Source: Clostridium luticellarii (GTDB lineage Bacteria; Bacillota; Clostridia; Clostridiales; Clostridiaceae). From it: 52,435 nucleotides of DNA. Location of the stretch: assembly GCF_002995845.1 (NCBI RefSeq), contig NZ_PVXP01000020.1, forward strand, positions 1-52,435, in the 5' to 3' direction. The notes beneath the pieces were generated by a model that did not search any database, was not told the DNA's origin, and saw nothing but the letters and a program-made list of their open reading frames with translations. A program made the translations under genes and the position numbers. This document shows positions 16,526-26,299 of the stretch, in pieces (position 1 is the stretch's first letter; the number at the start of each line of letters is the position of its first letter).

Positions 16526-17578
16526 GTGAACGCTTTAAGTGAATCTGCAAATTCAGATACCATATCAAAATCAGAAATTTCACCGGAAAACATCAACAAA
16601 ATACCTATTGTCAAAGCACCTGACACTGTAAACTGGAAACCCAAATCAAAAGTATGGCCCATTTTACAAATTGCCGCCTTTGCAGCGGCTCTGGCTGAAA
16701 GCATTGCTCTGCCTACAGTGCAGATGGTTAAAGATTTCCCATATAAGATAATGCTTATACTTTTTATAGCCTATCTTATTATAGGATATGCAGTTTCATT
16801 TTTTAATGAAAAATTGAGTCTAAAAGTAAATCATAAATCACAATTTTATTTTGCCATAGGAATTGGATTTACCATTTGGGACATTTTATCTACGAAAACC
16901 AACATACTGCCGCTTCCATTTTTCCCTGGACCTGCCCAAATAGTCCAGGTACTTGTGGAAGATTCCGGAACACTTTTAATAAGTACACTTTATTCTATGC
17001 GGCTTTTAGCACTTGGCTTCATTGCGGGTACAATTCTGGGACTTGTTTCAGGAATTTTAATGGGCTGGTATAAACAGTGGTACTACTGGTTTTTCCCGGT
17101 GCTGAAAATTATAGGTGTTGTGCCTGCAGTTGCATGGATACCCGTTGCAATGTCACTATTTCCTTCAACCTTGATTTCAGAAGTATTTTTAATTGTGCTC
17201 TGTGTATGGTTCCCCGTGGCTTTTATGGCCTGCGGGGGCATAGAAAACATACCCAGATCCTATTTTGAGGCAGCTAAGACACTGGGCGCCAATGAAAAAT
17301 TTCTCATATTCAAGATAGCCATTCCAGGTGCCATGCCTTCTATATTTACAGGAATCTATACGGCTACAGGTCTTTCCTTCACTACACTTGTGGTTTCCGA
17401 GATGCTTGGTGCTGAGGCTGGACTTGGTTGGTATATAAACTGGGCAAAGGGCTGGTCAAATTATGCAAAAGTTTACGCAGCCATAGTCATTATGGCCATA
17501 GTCTTCTCAATTGTACTTGCAATAATATTCAGGATTAGAGACAGAGTACTTATATGGCAGAGGGGGCTTTTGAAATGA
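16526..17578 (+). CDS. ABC transporter permease (SsuC/TauC family) with N-terminal extension
   Basis: The permease has 350 residues. I chose the GTG at 16526 because GGAGGG lies nine bases before it; in-frame ATGs further up lie inside the previous gene. The core (from residue about 110) is a BPD_transp_1 domain with the EAA-loop YFEAAKTLGANEKFLIFKIAIPGAMPSIFTG. Ahead of it are a hydrophilic start of about 60 residues and two or three additional hydrophobic segments (FAAALAESIAL, IMLILFIAYLIIGYAVSFF). SsuC proteins are about 260 residues, so the N-terminal extension is unusual. It overlaps the ATPase gene by four bases. Confidence 0.87.
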   Translation: MNALSESANSDTISKSEISPENINKIPIVKAPDTVNWKPKSKVWPILQIAAFAAALAESIALPTVQMVKDFPYKIMLILFIAYLIIGYAVSFFNEKLSLKVNHKSQFYFAIGIGFTIWDILSTKTNILPLPFFPGPAQIVQVLVEDSGTLLISTLYSMRLLALGFIAGTILGLVSGILMGWYKQWYYWFFPVLKIIGVVPAVAWIPVAMSLFPSTLISEVFLIVLCVWFPVAFMACGGIENIPRSYFEAAKTLGANEKFLIFKIAIPGAMPSIFTGIYTATGLSFTTLVVSEMLGAEAGLGWYINWAKGWSNYAKVYAAIVIMAIVFSIVLAIIFRIRDRVLIWQRGLLK

Positions 17579-18354
17579 CAAAATTATCCATCATAAACAA
17601 CGCCTCCATCAAAATAAAGGATGTAAATAGAATATATATAGATGCAAATGGTAATCTTGTAGAAGCCTTGAGAAATATAAACCTGGCTATAAGAGCCGGT
17701 GAATTCATTTCATTTATAGGACCTTCGGGATGCGGCAAGACAACATTGATGAGACTCATAGCAGGGCTTGATAAACCTGAGTCCGGTGAATTATTCATTG
17801 ACAATAAAAAAATAAATAATACCAGTTTCGAAAGAGGATATGTTTTTCAGCAGGCAAATCTTTTCCCCTGGGAAACAATAGAAAACAATATTGCCGCAGG
17901 ACTCAAGGCAAGAAAAATCTACAAGGAAAACAGAGATAAAATTCATGAATATATAAAGCTTACCGGGCTTGAAGGATTTGAAAATTCATATCCACATCAG
18001 GTTTCAGGAGGTATGGCACAAAGGGCTTCCCTTGCCCGGGCACTTATAAATGATCCAAAAGTACTTCTGCTGGATGAGCCTCTTGGGGCACTGGATGCTT
18101 TTACAAGAATGGATCTCCAGGATAAGCTTGTTGAATTGTGGCAGAAAAGAGGCACTACCATGATACTGGTTACACACGACGTAGATGAGGCAATTTATCT
18201 GAGCAACAGAGTAGTAATTATGACACCTCGTCCCGGCAAGATAGAAGCAATTGCAGATATAAATCTTAAAAGGCCCCGGAATAGAACTGATCTGGAATTT
18301 ACAGAATTAAAAAAAGAAATATTAAAAAAACTCCATTTTGCCGGAGAGCATTAA
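17575..18354 (+). CDS. ABC transporter ATPase (SsuB/TauB family)
   Basis: This ATPase has 259 residues with Walker A GPSGCGKTT, Q-loop FQQANLFPWETIENN, signature VSGGMAQRASLARAL, Walker B VLLLDEPLGALD and the switch His in LVTHDVDEA. It energises the transporter encoded with it. The ATG at 17575 overlaps the permease stop (ATGA) and has AGAGGGGG before it; the upstream in-frame ATG at 17554 lacks a good site. It is the last gene of the metY operon. Confidence 0.92.
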   Translation: MTKLSIINNASIKIKDVNRIYIDANGNLVEALRNINLAIRAGEFISFIGPSGCGKTTLMRLIAGLDKPESGELFIDNKKINNTSFERGYVFQQANLFPWETIENNIAAGLKARKIYKENRDKIHEYIKLTGLEGFENSYPHQVSGGMAQRASLARALINDPKVLLLDEPLGALDAFTRMDLQDKLVELWQKRGTTMILVTHDVDEAIYLSNRVVIMTPRPGKIEAIADINLKRPRNRTDLEFTELKKEILKKLHFAGEH

Positions 18355-18368
18355 TCAAATAATCCTCA

Positions 18369-18416
18369 GGTTCAGGCATAGCTTGCTTGTAAAGAATGTC
18401 TTTTTCAGCCTGAACC
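18369..18416. terminator. Possible terminator between convergent genes
   Basis: GGTTCAGGC and GCCTGAACC flank a 30-base loop between the ATPase gene (plus) and the FMN-type gene (minus). There is no strong T tract on either strand, so its strength is uncertain. Confidence 0.4.
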
Positions 18417-18431
18417 CAAAAATTTTCAGTT

Positions 18432-18863
18432 CTAAATTATTTCCTTTAGTTTTTCCAATGGCTTTATATAATCATACAGATTCACATATTCTGCTCTCAA
18501 CTTATATACTGTATAGTTTTTGAATCTGCCATTTTGAATATATCTTGTTCTATTTTTGATGGTTAAAGATTTCAACACCCTATAAATTTCAGTAGGATAT
18601 ACTACTTTAGTCAATTTTCCGGAGACACATATGCTTTTGAATGTGTTATATTTTTCTGTCTTGCTTTCAAAATAAACATTGACTTTAGAATCATCTTCTA
18701 CATCTTGGGTATTTTTATCTACAATAAAATACATATTTGCATAATCACTTATAAACTCATCTATATCTATAATGCATACCTTGTCAAATTTATCCATTAT
18801 GATCAAATACGCTTTCTGGGAATGATCTATATATTTCATTGCATCATTTAATATTGCACTCAT
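18432..18863 (-). CDS. Small pyridoxamine-phosphate-oxidase-like (FMN split-barrel) protein
   Basis: This 143-residue protein resembles the pyridoxamine 5'-phosphate oxidase-like FMN-binding split barrels: KAYLIIMDKFDKVCIIDID, then MYFIVDKNTQDVEDDSKVNV followed by the ICVSGKLTKVV strand. Members reduce or oxidise diverse small molecules or simply bind flavin or heme; I cannot name a substrate. What stands out is its control: the only upstream path passes a complete SAM-I riboswitch with terminator and then copy D of the short hairpin/terminator element, the same order as in front of the nitrogenase-like operon. I infer a role in sulfur salvage. GAGAGGAAGGG lies before the start. Confidence 0.6.
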   Translation of the reverse strand: MSAILNDAMKYIDHSQKAYLIIMDKFDKVCIIDIDEFISDYANMYFIVDKNTQDVEDDSKVNVYFESKTEKYNTFKSICVSGKLTKVVYPTEIYRVLKSLTIKNRTRYIQNGRFKNYTVYKLRAEYVNLYDYIKPLEKLKEII

Positions 18864-18935
18864 TTTTCATATCCCTTCCTCTCTAACATTTATTGAAATA
18901 TTTGTAATATTGATTTTATCTTTACGCTATTAAAA

Positions 18936-19016
18936 AAAGATTAAATCTTACCTATTCGCAGAATTCAATCCTTACGGATAAGTTCAACTTAACCTCTAGT
19001 TTTCTAGTTAGTCAAC
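18936..19016 (-). promoter_or_regulatory. Sulfur-linked hairpin/terminator element, copy D
   Basis: On the minus strand GTTGACTAA is followed by CTAG-AAAA-CTAG (19007-18996) and AGAGG. AGAGGTTAA can pair with TTAATCTTT, which runs into a T7 tract (about 18939-18932); an ATCC-GTAA-GGAT hairpin lies in the loop. The terminator is weaker than in the other copies because of G-U pairs. It sits between the SAM riboswitch and the FMN-type gene. Confidence 0.55.
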
Positions 19017-19042
19017 TAAAATATTAAATTTACTCACAGAAC

Positions 19043-19193
19043 CAAAAACTTCCTATGGAGAAACCACAGGAAGTTAAATCCTTTTATTTCTCATCTTTCA
19101 GGTTAACCTGCTGGAATTGGCACCATTGAATAATATAAATTCAGGTTGCCGGGTATCATAGGGCCAGTCCCTCCACCTCTCTTGATAAGAATC
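19043..19193 (-). ncRNA. SAM-I riboswitch (S box) with terminator, before the FMN-type gene
   Basis: The minus strand shows the S-box core: CTTATCAAGAGAGG, GGAGGGACTGGCCCTATGAT, CCCGGCAACCTGAA, GGTGCCAATTCCAGCAGG and the closing AAAGATGAGAAA. A terminator follows (AACTTCC...GGAAGTTTTTG, 19075-19043). High SAM should stop transcription before the gene at 18863. Confidence 0.93.
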
Positions 19194-19216
19194 AATATTC
19201 AATTATTATTAAGTAT

Positions 19217-19245
19217 ATAATATAATTATCAAAGTATTTTGTCAA
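19217..19245 (-). promoter_or_regulatory. Promoter of the SAM-riboswitch transcript
   Basis: TTGACA, a 17-base spacer and TATTAT on the minus strand, placing the start just before the S box. Confidence 0.65.
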
Positions 19246-19264
19246 TGCCAATTTTTTATTTCGC

Positions 19265-19834
19265 CTATCTCTTTTCAACTACTACAAGCATAGGAGGACA
19301 GTTGATCTGATTTTCAAAAGATATTTTGACTACATTGTATCTTTTTTGATCCAGGGTTTTCACATAACTTCCCAGGGCATCCTTTTCAGCCTTACCCTGC
19401 TGGTGTCCATAGTAGACTACTAAAATTACAGCTCCATTTTGCTGAAGCAGTTCAAGGGATTTTTCAACAGCAGCCAGTGTAGTTTCCGCCCTGGTGGTAA
19501 TATCATGATTCCCGCCGGGAAGATATCCTAAATTAAAGATAATGAGTTTTACCTTTTCATGTATATATCTGTCCATGTTTTCATGTCCGTCATCTATGAG
19601 CTCCACCTGTGTCGACAAATTTCTCTCATTTATGTTCTTTTTTGTAATGTCAACTGCCTCTTTCTGTATATCGAAAGCATACACTTTCCCCGAAGTGCCT
19701 ACAAGTTTTGCCAAAAGCACAGTATCATTGCCCTTTCCCATGGTTGCATCCACTGCAGTATCTCCTTTTTCCAATTTCTTTGCACACAGATCTCTCGCCA
19801 GTGCAACCGCATTGGTAAAATAGTTCTCCGCCAC
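19265..19834 (-). CDS. mnmM: tRNA 5-aminomethyl-2-thiouridine methyltransferase, YtqB/MnmM-like
   Basis: This class I SAM-dependent methyltransferase of about 189 residues resembles Bacillus YtqB (MnmM), which methylates the wobble uridine to mnm5s2U. The SAM-binding motif is AVDATMGKGNDTVLLAKLVG, followed by VYAFDIQKEAV and the NLGYLPGGNHDITTRAETT segment typical of this family, which stands in for the NPPY-type motif. The GTG at 19834 has GGAAG nine bases before it; a TTG at 19843 directly abuts that site. It lies 62 bases behind asrC and may be read from the same transcript, though it has no functional link to sulfite reduction. Confidence 0.8.
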   Translation of the reverse strand: MAENYFTNAVALARDLCAKKLEKGDTAVDATMGKGNDTVLLAKLVGTSGKVYAFDIQKEAVDITKKNINERNLSTQVELIDDGHENMDRYIHEKVKLIIFNLGYLPGGNHDITTRAETTLAAVEKSLELLQQNGAVILVVYYGHQQGKAEKDALGSYVKTLDQKRYNVVKISFENQINCPPMLVVVEKR

Positions 19835-19895
19835 GCTGCTCAACTTCCTTTGCCCTATATGATACTAATAAGTATACTCCAACCCGTCAAACTTT

Positions 19896-20846
19896 TCACC
19901 AGTTTATGTGCTCTTTAATTTCGGCTTCCGGATTGAGCTTTACATCTTTTAAGGCCCATTTTCTAAATTCCTGATATCCGGTTCTGTCCACAATGTATCC
20001 CACGTGTTCTTTCCCGCCAGGAGCATTTTTATCCATATAGTTTTCTATATAGTCATAGGTATTTAGAATTATCCTTATTATGCTGTCTTCATCATCTATC
20101 CATCTGATGAATTCACGGCCGATTCTCGGATCCTTTTTTCCGGTTCTTCCCATTATAAGAAGCTTGTAATATTTTTTACCACTCCTTGTCCACGCACCTG
20201 CCGGACATTTGCCTACACATTCCCCGCAGCCTATACACTTGCTGCCATCTCTCACCACTTTGAAATTTTCAAAGCTGAGGGCATCTGCAGACCTGATCCT
20301 GCAGTTGTTGACACAGGACTTGCAGCCTATACACCTGTACCTGTCATACTGGGGCTCCGTCATGCCTACAATCCCAAAATCATGCATTCTGGCCTTTATA
20401 CAGTCATTAGGACACCCTGTAAGGGCAATCTTCACATGATAGTCATTGGGAAATATGGCCTTTTCTATTTTTTTTGCAAAAGCAGTTGTATCGTAATTTG
20501 CAAAAGGACACACCCTGTTGCCTATACAGGCGCAGACATTTCTCGTACCTGAAGCCGGATACCCTCCATTCACATTACTCTGATTTATTTCAAGCCCTTC
20601 AATAACAGGCTGTATGAGTTCATTTATCAAGGATATGTTCTTCATGTCAATTCCGGGTATTTCAAATCCCTGTCTGGTTGTAATGTGAATTGTACCGTTC
20701 CCATACTCCTCTGAAATTTTTTGGAGAAGGGTAAAATACTCCGCCTTAATATGTCCTCCCGGCACTCTTATCCTTACGGCAGTTTTACCTCTTTCCTTGG
20801 TCACCCTGAATGCATTTTTTTTCAAGACTTTTGTATTGATGTCCAT
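19896..20846 (-). CDS. asrC: Anaerobic sulfite reductase subunit C (siroheme)
   Basis: This is the catalytic siroheme subunit of the NADH-dependent sulfite reductase that makes sulfide, 316 residues. The coupled siroheme-[4Fe-4S] cysteines are in ACIGNRVCPFA and TGCPNDC. Between these and the C-terminus lies a two-cluster ferredoxin domain (CIGCKSCVNNCR and CIGCGECVGKCP). HITTRQGFEIPGI is part of the substrate and cofactor pocket. asrA, asrB and asrC follow each other with gaps of 5-16 bases, so the three are one operon. Confidence 0.93.
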   Translation of the reverse strand: MDINTKVLKKNAFRVTKERGKTAVRIRVPGGHIKAEYFTLLQKISEEYGNGTIHITTRQGFEIPGIDMKNISLINELIQPVIEGLEINQSNVNGGYPASGTRNVCACIGNRVCPFANYDTTAFAKKIEKAIFPNDYHVKIALTGCPNDCIKARMHDFGIVGMTEPQYDRYRCIGCKSCVNNCRIRSADALSFENFKVVRDGSKCIGCGECVGKCPAGAWTRSGKKYYKLLIMGRTGKKDPRIGREFIRWIDDEDSIIRIILNTYDYIENYMDKNAPGGKEHVGYIVDRTGYQEFRKWALKDVKLNPEAEIKEHINW

Positions 20847-20862
20847 AACTTACCCTCCTTTT

Positions 20863-21654
20863 CTAATCAACCAGATGTTTGGCTTTCACATAGTTAAATA
20901 CCGGACCTTCCAGACATATATAGGTGTCATTCATTCTGCAGTGACCGCACTTTCCCAAACCGCAGCACATTTTTCTCTCATAGGAAACCCAAATATTTTC
21001 TTCACTGATTCCCTTCTTTAAAAATTCCTCTATGGTAAATTTCATCATCATGGGGGGACCAACTACAATAACCTGCACCTGATTTAAATTTTCAACGGGA
21101 AGATCCTCTATATATTTTGTAACAAGCCCTACATTTCCATGGTAATCTTGACCTGCTCTATCAACAGTTAAAATCACATTGGCATTTTTACTCCACTTTT
21201 CTATATTGTCTCTGAACAAAATATCCTCCGGAGACTTGAAACCCATAATCACATTGAGGTTTGTGACTTCGTCCCTATTATGGGCAAAATAATCTATTAT
21301 GCCTTTTACAGGGGCTGCACCTGTCCCTCCTGCAGCTACCACCAGTTCTCTGTGCTTGTACAAATTCACATCAAAACCGTTACCATAGGGGCCCCTCATA
21401 AAAAGCCTGTCTCCCTTAAAGAAGCTGTGAATTATATCTGTAACCCTGCCCACACGCCTTATGGTGAGATCCACATAGTCCTTTCCTATTTCACATACGG
21501 ATATAGGCGCTTCCCCATATTTTGGAATGGAAACTTCAAAAAATTGTCCAGGTCTTACTTCCCCTGAAAACTCCATTCTGAAGGTGTAGTCAATATCCGT
21601 ATGTTTTTTTATATCAATTATTTTGCTTGCCTCCGGCAAATATATATTTTCCAT
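20863..21654 (-). CDS. asrB: Anaerobic sulfite reductase subunit B (flavoprotein)
   Basis: This 263-residue electron-transfer subunit belongs to the ferredoxin-NADP reductase family. It has the FAD-binding RRVGRVTDIIHSF and MRGPYGNGFDV segments, the NAD-binding AAGGTGAAPVKGII, and a C-terminal [2Fe-2S] motif CCGLGKCGHCRMNDTYIC as in dihydroorotate dehydrogenase PyrK. It passes electrons from NADH to AsrA and AsrC. It lies between asrA and asrC. Confidence 0.92.
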   Translation of the reverse strand: MENIYLPEASKIIDIKKHTDIDYTFRMEFSGEVRPGQFFEVSIPKYGEAPISVCEIGKDYVDLTIRRVGRVTDIIHSFFKGDRLFMRGPYGNGFDVNLYKHRELVVAAGGTGAAPVKGIIDYFAHNRDEVTNLNVIMGFKSPEDILFRDNIEKWSKNANVILTVDRAGQDYHGNVGLVTKYIEDLPVENLNQVQVIVVGPPMMMKFTIEEFLKKGISEENIWVSYERKMCCGLGKCGHCRMNDTYICLEGPVFNYVKAKHLVD

Positions 21655-21659
21655 TTATA

Positions 21660-22652
21660 TCACCTCACTGCCTCATTTAATTTATTAACACAATTTGAAA
21701 AGGATATATATTCAGAACATGCATCATCACATCTTCCGCATCCCACACACATGTTATATCCAAATCTCTTTTTAAAATCATAGATCTTGTGCATTACCTT
21801 GAACCTCATTCTATCACCTTTGTCCTGCCTGAAGCTGTGCCCTCCGGCTATATCCGTATACCCGTCTACCTGACAGGATGCCCATACTCTCCTTCTTTCA
21901 CCTGTTTTTTTATTGTCCCTGTAAAAAATATCCTGCATGGAAAAGCATGTACAGGTTCCGCACACCAGGTTGCACCTTCCACAGGAAATGCATCTTGCAG
22001 AATATTCCTTCCACATGGAATTGCTGAAAATACTTTCATCTATATTTTCAGGAATATTCACCTTTACCTCATTGGATTTTACAAAGCGGGGATTCACGTC
22101 ACACTGCTTTACTTCCTTAAAACAGGCCTCAAAACTCTTGTCCCTGCATTCTACAAATACCTTGTGATCTTTATACCTTACAAATAGATCATATTCCCGG
22201 GTAGTATTGCACCCCATGCTGCAGCAAAAACAATTCTCAAAACTGTGTTCACATTCCATAAGCACAAATTTGACTTTATCCCGCAGCTTTTTATAATAGA
22301 CATCCTCGGAACCATTTCTCAAATAAATTTCATCAATTCTCTTTATGGCATGAATGTCACAGCTCCTTAAAAACAGCAATATTTTTCTATCATCTGTATT
22401 GGGTTCCTTTACAGAATCTTCAGTAAAATAAAACAATGTCTGAGTAATTGGAAGCAGTACTTCCTTAGGTGAAAAATCAGACTTTGTACTAAATTCTATT
22501 TCTTCAATGGTATTCACCTGTCCATACCTTACTGAATCCGTATCAGAAAATCTTCCCCTGCCCTTCAGTTTCACCGGAGCATATACCCTGTAGCTTTTTT
22601 TCAATTCCCTCAAGAAACAATCAAACCCTTCGGTATCAGTTACAAAACCCAT
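21660..22652 (-). CDS. asrA: Anaerobic sulfite reductase subunit A (iron-sulfur)
   Basis: This iron-sulfur subunit has about 330 residues. A 4Fe-4S dicluster region is at the C-terminal end: CISCGRCNLVCGTCTCF near 230 and CVGCGRCDDACSEYIS near 310, plus the internal CSMGCNT motif. It shuttles electrons from AsrB to AsrC. Two ATGs lie three codons apart; the one at 22652 is better spaced from AGGAGGG. The terminator at 22720-22750 separates it from the Crp/Fnr gene, so it must have its own promoter in the short gap, which I cannot identify. Confidence 0.9.
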   Translation of the reverse strand: MGFVTDTEGFDCFLRELKKSYRVYAPVKLKGRGRFSDTDSVRYGQVNTIEEIEFSTKSDFSPKEVLLPITQTLFYFTEDSVKEPNTDDRKILLFLRSCDIHAIKRIDEIYLRNGSEDVYYKKLRDKVKFVLMECEHSFENCFCCSMGCNTTREYDLFVRYKDHKVFVECRDKSFEACFKEVKQCDVNPRFVKSNEVKVNIPENIDESIFSNSMWKEYSARCISCGRCNLVCGTCTCFSMQDIFYRDNKKTGERRRVWASCQVDGYTDIAGGHSFRQDKGDRMRFKVMHKIYDFKKRFGYNMCVGCGRCDDACSEYISFSNCVNKLNEAVR

Positions 22653-22719
22653 CCTCATTTCCCTCCTTAAAATATTGATACAAAGATTGCCATATATTTA
22701 ACATAGCATAAATATAAAA

Positions 22720-22750
22720 AATGAAGCGTGACATAAATCACGCTTCATTA
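22720..22750 (-). terminator. Terminator behind the Crp/Fnr gene
   Basis: AATGAAGCGTGA and TCACGCTTCATT form a perfect hairpin followed by TTTTTATAT on the minus strand. It should end the glycine cleavage-crp transcript before asrA. Confidence 0.85.
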
Positions 22751-22794
22751 AAAATATAAAAAACTATTTTATGCTATAAAACCTCATCAGAGGG

Positions 22795-23484
22795 CTAAAT
22801 TCCCCTAAAATATACAGACAGAGCCTCTGGATCTGCAACCACTATCCTTTTATTTTGAAATTTGATCATACCTTTTTTCTTGAAGCCATTGACACATCTT
22901 GAAACAGTCTCCCTGGTACTGCCAAGCATATCTGCCAGATAGGTTATGCTTATGTCCAAATCAATGACAGTACCTTCTTTGGACTTCACACCATAATCCC
23001 TGGATAATTTCCAGAGTTTGGCCGCCAGCTTTTTATCCATTCTCAACGGCACCGTATTTTTCAGCTGCCTGTAGAGCCGCCTTATTTTTTTAGCCATGGA
23101 ATTCATGATAATACAGGTAAGAGCAAAATCACCTGACATGAGCTCCATAAGATCCGACTTTAAAAAATACAGGATGCAGCTGTCTTCAAAAGCCTGACAG
23201 CTTACGGAGGCAGGCAGACTTTCAAAGGTGACCTCATTTATAAAGTCCCCGTCATTTAAAATGTAGATAATCCTTTTCTGTCCTTCCTCGGACATTCTGT
23301 ACATAGTTACCTTGCCTTTCAGGATCAGGTAAATTTTATCCACCTTGTCTTTTTCATAAAACAATACCCTTCCCTTGGACAGCTTTTTTTTAAAAGCTTT
23401 CTCCCTGAGCAGTTTCAATGTAGCTTTATCTATATTTCTAAACATGGACAATTTATTAAAATCCCGGTCACCAGCTTCAATCAT
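22795..23484 (-). CDS. Crp/Fnr family transcriptional regulator
   Basis: This 229-residue regulator has a cyclic-nucleotide-type beta-roll (GRVLFYEKDKVDKIYLILKGKV, then INDGDFINEVTF-like strands) and a C-terminal winged helix with SITYLADMLGSTRETVSRCVNGFKKKGMI. It lacks an N-terminal FNR-type cysteine cluster, so it is not a classic oxygen sensor. It begins 14 bases behind gcvPB, so it is probably expressed with the glycine cleavage genes, and the sulfite reductase operon starts right after it. I infer that it controls asrABC or nearby energy genes; its effector is unknown. Confidence 0.85.
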   Translation of the reverse strand: MIEAGDRDFNKLSMFRNIDKATLKLLREKAFKKKLSKGRVLFYEKDKVDKIYLILKGKVTMYRMSEEGQKRIIYILNDGDFINEVTFESLPASVSCQAFEDSCILYFLKSDLMELMSGDFALTCIIMNSMAKKIRRLYRQLKNTVPLRMDKKLAAKLWKLSRDYGVKSKEGTVIDLDISITYLADMLGSTRETVSRCVNGFKKKGMIKFQNKRIVVADPEALSVYFRGI

Positions 23485-23497
23485 AATTACACCCCTT

Positions 23498-24955
23498 TTA
23501 TTTACTCCATTTTACCACAGGTTTCCTGGCTGCTTTAACCTCATCCAGCCTCTTTATACTGGTGGTATTTGGTGCAGATTTAACTATATCTGGATTTTCC
23601 TCCGCTTCTTTCGCAATTTTTATCATATCCTCTATGAATTCATCCAGAGTCTCTTTTTTTTCATTTTCCGTGGGCTCTATCATCATGGCCTCTTTTACAA
23701 TAAGGGGAAAATATATGGTGGGTGGATGATAGCCGTAGTCTAAAAGTCTTTTTGCCACATCGAGAGTGGTGACGCCGTTTTCATCATTTTTCAGCCCTCC
23801 AAGTACACATTCATGCTTGCAGACGCCTTCCATTGGAATCTTGTAGTGTTCTTTAAGGCTTTCCTTTATATAATTTGCATTGAGCACTGCATCTTCACTG
23901 ACCTGTCTAAGTCCTTCCGCGCCCATGCTCAGTATATAGGAAAAAGCTCTTACCATTACTCCAAAATTTCCATAAAAGCTCCTGACTTTTCCTATGGAAC
24001 AAGGTCTGTCATAGTCAAGATAATACCCTTCATCTTTTTTGGATACAATAGGAACAGGCAAAAACTGCGACAGTTCTTTTTTAGTTCCTATAGGCCCGCT
24101 TCCAGGTCCTCCGCCTCCATGGGGTGTGGAAAATGTCTTGTGAAGATTCATATGGCACACATCAAATCCCATGTCTCCGGGTCTTGTCTTTCCCATATTG
24201 GCATTCATATTGGCACCATCATAATAAAGCAGCCCCCCTGCAGCATGCACAAGCTCTGCTATTTCCAGTATATTTTTTTCAAATATCCCCAGAGTATTTG
24301 GGTTGGTGAGCATGAGTCCCGCCACTTCATCATCCAGCAGGGATTTTAAGGACTCAATATCCACAGTTCCATCTTCAGCAGACTTCACTTCCACCACTTC
24401 AAATCCGGCACAGGCAGCCGAGGCGGGGTTGGTTCCATGGGCCGAATCGGGTATAATTATCTTATTTCTCTTAAAATCCCCTCTTTTTTCATGATAGGAT
24501 TTTATTATCACAAGTCCTGAAAGCTCACCATGGGCTCCTGCTGCAGGCTGCAGCGATACATCATCAAAGCCTGTTATTTCAGCAAGCTTTTCGCTCAATT
24601 CATACATGAGCTTCAAAGCTCCCTGAATTGTCTCCTCAGGCTGATAGGGGTGAAGTTCGGTGAATCCTGTTAAACCTGCCATATCTTCATTGATCTTGGG
24701 GTTGTATTTCATAGTGCAGGAGCCAAGAGGATAAAAACCGGTATCCACTCCAAAATTTTTATTTGAAAGCAGCGTAAAATGTCTCACCGCATCCACTTCA
24801 CTCACTTCAGGAAGTTCCGGCTCCTCTCTGCTTATAAATTTTTCCGGCAGTAATTTACGAATATTCTCCTCTGGTACATCACATTGCGGAAGGGAATAGG
24901 CCCTTCTTCCCTTTTTAGAAAGTTCAAAAATAAGTTTATTGTATTCACCCATCAT
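23498..24955 (-). CDS. gcvPB: Glycine dehydrogenase (decarboxylating) subunit 2
   Basis: This is the PLP-binding half of the split P protein of the glycine cleavage (or glycine synthase) system, 485 residues. The PLP lysine lies in [35 protein letters not shown] and [14 protein letters not shown] are family marks. The gene overlaps gcvPA by four bases (ATGA). The order in the operon is gcvT-gcvH-gcvPA-gcvPB; the L protein is not in the window and must come from elsewhere. Confidence 0.95.
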   Translation of the reverse strand: MMGEYNKLIFELSKKGRRAYSLPQCDVPEENIRKLLPEKFISREEPELPEVSEVDAVRHFTLLSNKNFGVDTGFYPLGSCTMKYNPKINEDMAGLTGFTELHPYQPEETIQGALKLMYELSEKLAEITGFDDVSLQPAAGAHGELSGLVIIKSYHEKRGDFKRNKIIIPDSAHGTNPASAACAGFEVVEVKSAEDGTVDIESLKSLLDDEVAGLMLTNPNTLGIFEKNILEIAELVHAAGGLLYYDGANMNANMGKTRPGDMGFDVCHMNLHKTFSTPHGGGGPGSGPIGTKKELSQFLPVPIVSKKDEGYYLDYDRPCSIGKVRSFYGNFGVMVRAFSYILSMGAEGLRQVSEDAVLNANYIKESLKEHYKIPMEGVCKHECVLGGLKNDENGVTTLDVAKRLLDYGYHPPTIYFPLIVKEAMMIEPTENEKKETLDEFIEDMIKIAKEAEENPDIVKSAPNTTSIKRLDEVKAARKPVVKWSK

Positions 24956-26295
24956 TTTATTCCCTCCAGTATGGAAACTAATTTATCAATTTCAGGTTTT
25001 GTTCTTTTCTCAGTGACGCACAAAAGCATGGAATTTCGATAAGATGGGTATGCCTTCTCCACGTCATATCCACCCAGTATATTGTTTTGCAGCAGCGTTT
25101 TATTTACTTTTTCCACTGAATTCTTGGATTGAACCACAAACTCATTAAAAAATGGTTTATCAAACACCGACTTATACTTTCCACTTTCAACAAGCTCGCT
25201 AAAAGCATAGTGAGATTTTTGCACATTTTGGAGTGCCACCTCCCTTATCCCATTCTTGCCAAGGACAGTCAAATATATTAGTGCAGTCAAGGCATTAAGC
25301 GCCTCATTGGAACAAATATTTGAAGATGCTTTTTCTCTTCTTATATGCTGTTCTCTTGCCTGAAGTGTAAGCACATAACCTCTTTTACCCGCAGCATCTG
25401 TAGTTTCTCCTACAATTCTTCCCGGAATCTTTCTCAGATATTTTTTTCTGGTAGTCAGAAATCCGAAATAAGGGCCGCCGTAATTCATGCTGTTTCCAAG
25501 AGGCTGCCCTTCTCCTACGGCTATATCTGCACCACATTCACCGGGGCTTTTTAAAATTCCAAGGGATATTGGATTGCAGAAGACTATTAAAAGAGATTTA
25601 TTCTTATGAGTATATTTTTCTATATCCTGAAGTTCTTCTATTATTCCAAAAAAATTTGGTGTCTGAACTATAACCGCTGCCGTATCTCCGTCCAATTCAG
25701 ATTTAAGTTTGTCTATATCTGTACTGCCTTCACTTTCATCTATTTCCATCAAATTCAAATTTTTAAATCTTAAATAAGTACCAAGTACCTTCCTCACTTC
25801 AGGATTAAGTGTCCCGGATACGACTACTTTTTTACGCCTGGTGATATTCACGGCCATCTGCGCAGCCTCGGCACAAGCAGTTGCCCCATCATACATGGAG
25901 GCATTTGAGGCATCCATACCTGTTAAATCTGCCATAACCGTCTGGTATTCAAATATGGTCTGAAGTGTACCCTGGCTTATTTCAGCCTGGTAAGGCGTAT
26001 AAGCAGTATAAAATTCAGATCTTGATATTATATGTTTTATTACAGATGGAATATAATGATCATATACGCCTGCCCCTAAAAAGCAGGTTAGATCACTGCA
26101 GCTTTTATTCAGTCTGGCAGTATTTTCAATATACGACTTAACCTCAAGCTCTGACATTTCATCATTTATATTCAATTTTCTATTTAAACGGACACGTGCC
26201 GGTATATCGGAGAACAGTTCATCTACACTGTCTGCTCCTATTTTTTTCAGCATAGTGTTTCTGTCTTCGTCCGTTAAAGGCAAATAGGGATGCAT
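24952..26295 (-). CDS. gcvPA: Glycine dehydrogenase (decarboxylating) subunit 1
   Basis: This is the second half of the split P protein, 447 residues from my start. It has [16 protein letters not shown] at the N-terminus, the conserved [15 protein letters not shown] and [23 protein letters not shown] blocks and [19 protein letters not shown]. The ATG at 26295 has a good GAGGAG that overlaps the last codons of gcvH; an in-frame start at 26325 would lie further inside gcvH. It forms the active dimer with GcvPB. Confidence 0.95.
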   Translation of the reverse strand: MHPYLPLTDEDRNTMLKKIGADSVDELFSDIPARVRLNRKLNINDEMSELEVKSYIENTARLNKSCSDLTCFLGAGVYDHYIPSVIKHIISRSEFYTAYTPYQAEISQGTLQTIFEYQTVMADLTGMDASNASMYDGATACAEAAQMAVNITRRKKVVVSGTLNPEVRKVLGTYLRFKNLNLMEIDESEGSTDIDKLKSELDGDTAAVIVQTPNFFGIIEELQDIEKYTHKNKSLLIVFCNPISLGILKSPGECGADIAVGEGQPLGNSMNYGGPYFGFLTTRKKYLRKIPGRIVGETTDAAGKRGYVLTLQAREQHIRREKASSNICSNEALNALTALIYLTVLGKNGIREVALQNVQKSHYAFSELVESGKYKSVFDKPFFNEFVVQSKNSVEKVNKTLLQNNILGGYDVEKAYPSYRNSMLLCVTEKRTKPEIDKLVSILEGIK

Positions 26296-26299
26296 AATA

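Noticed and set aside
15487-18354. Nitrate or thiamin-precursor transporter
   Set aside because: The family includes these, but direct linkage to metY and the sulfur-linked leader element make an organosulfur substrate more likely; not excluded by sequence alone.
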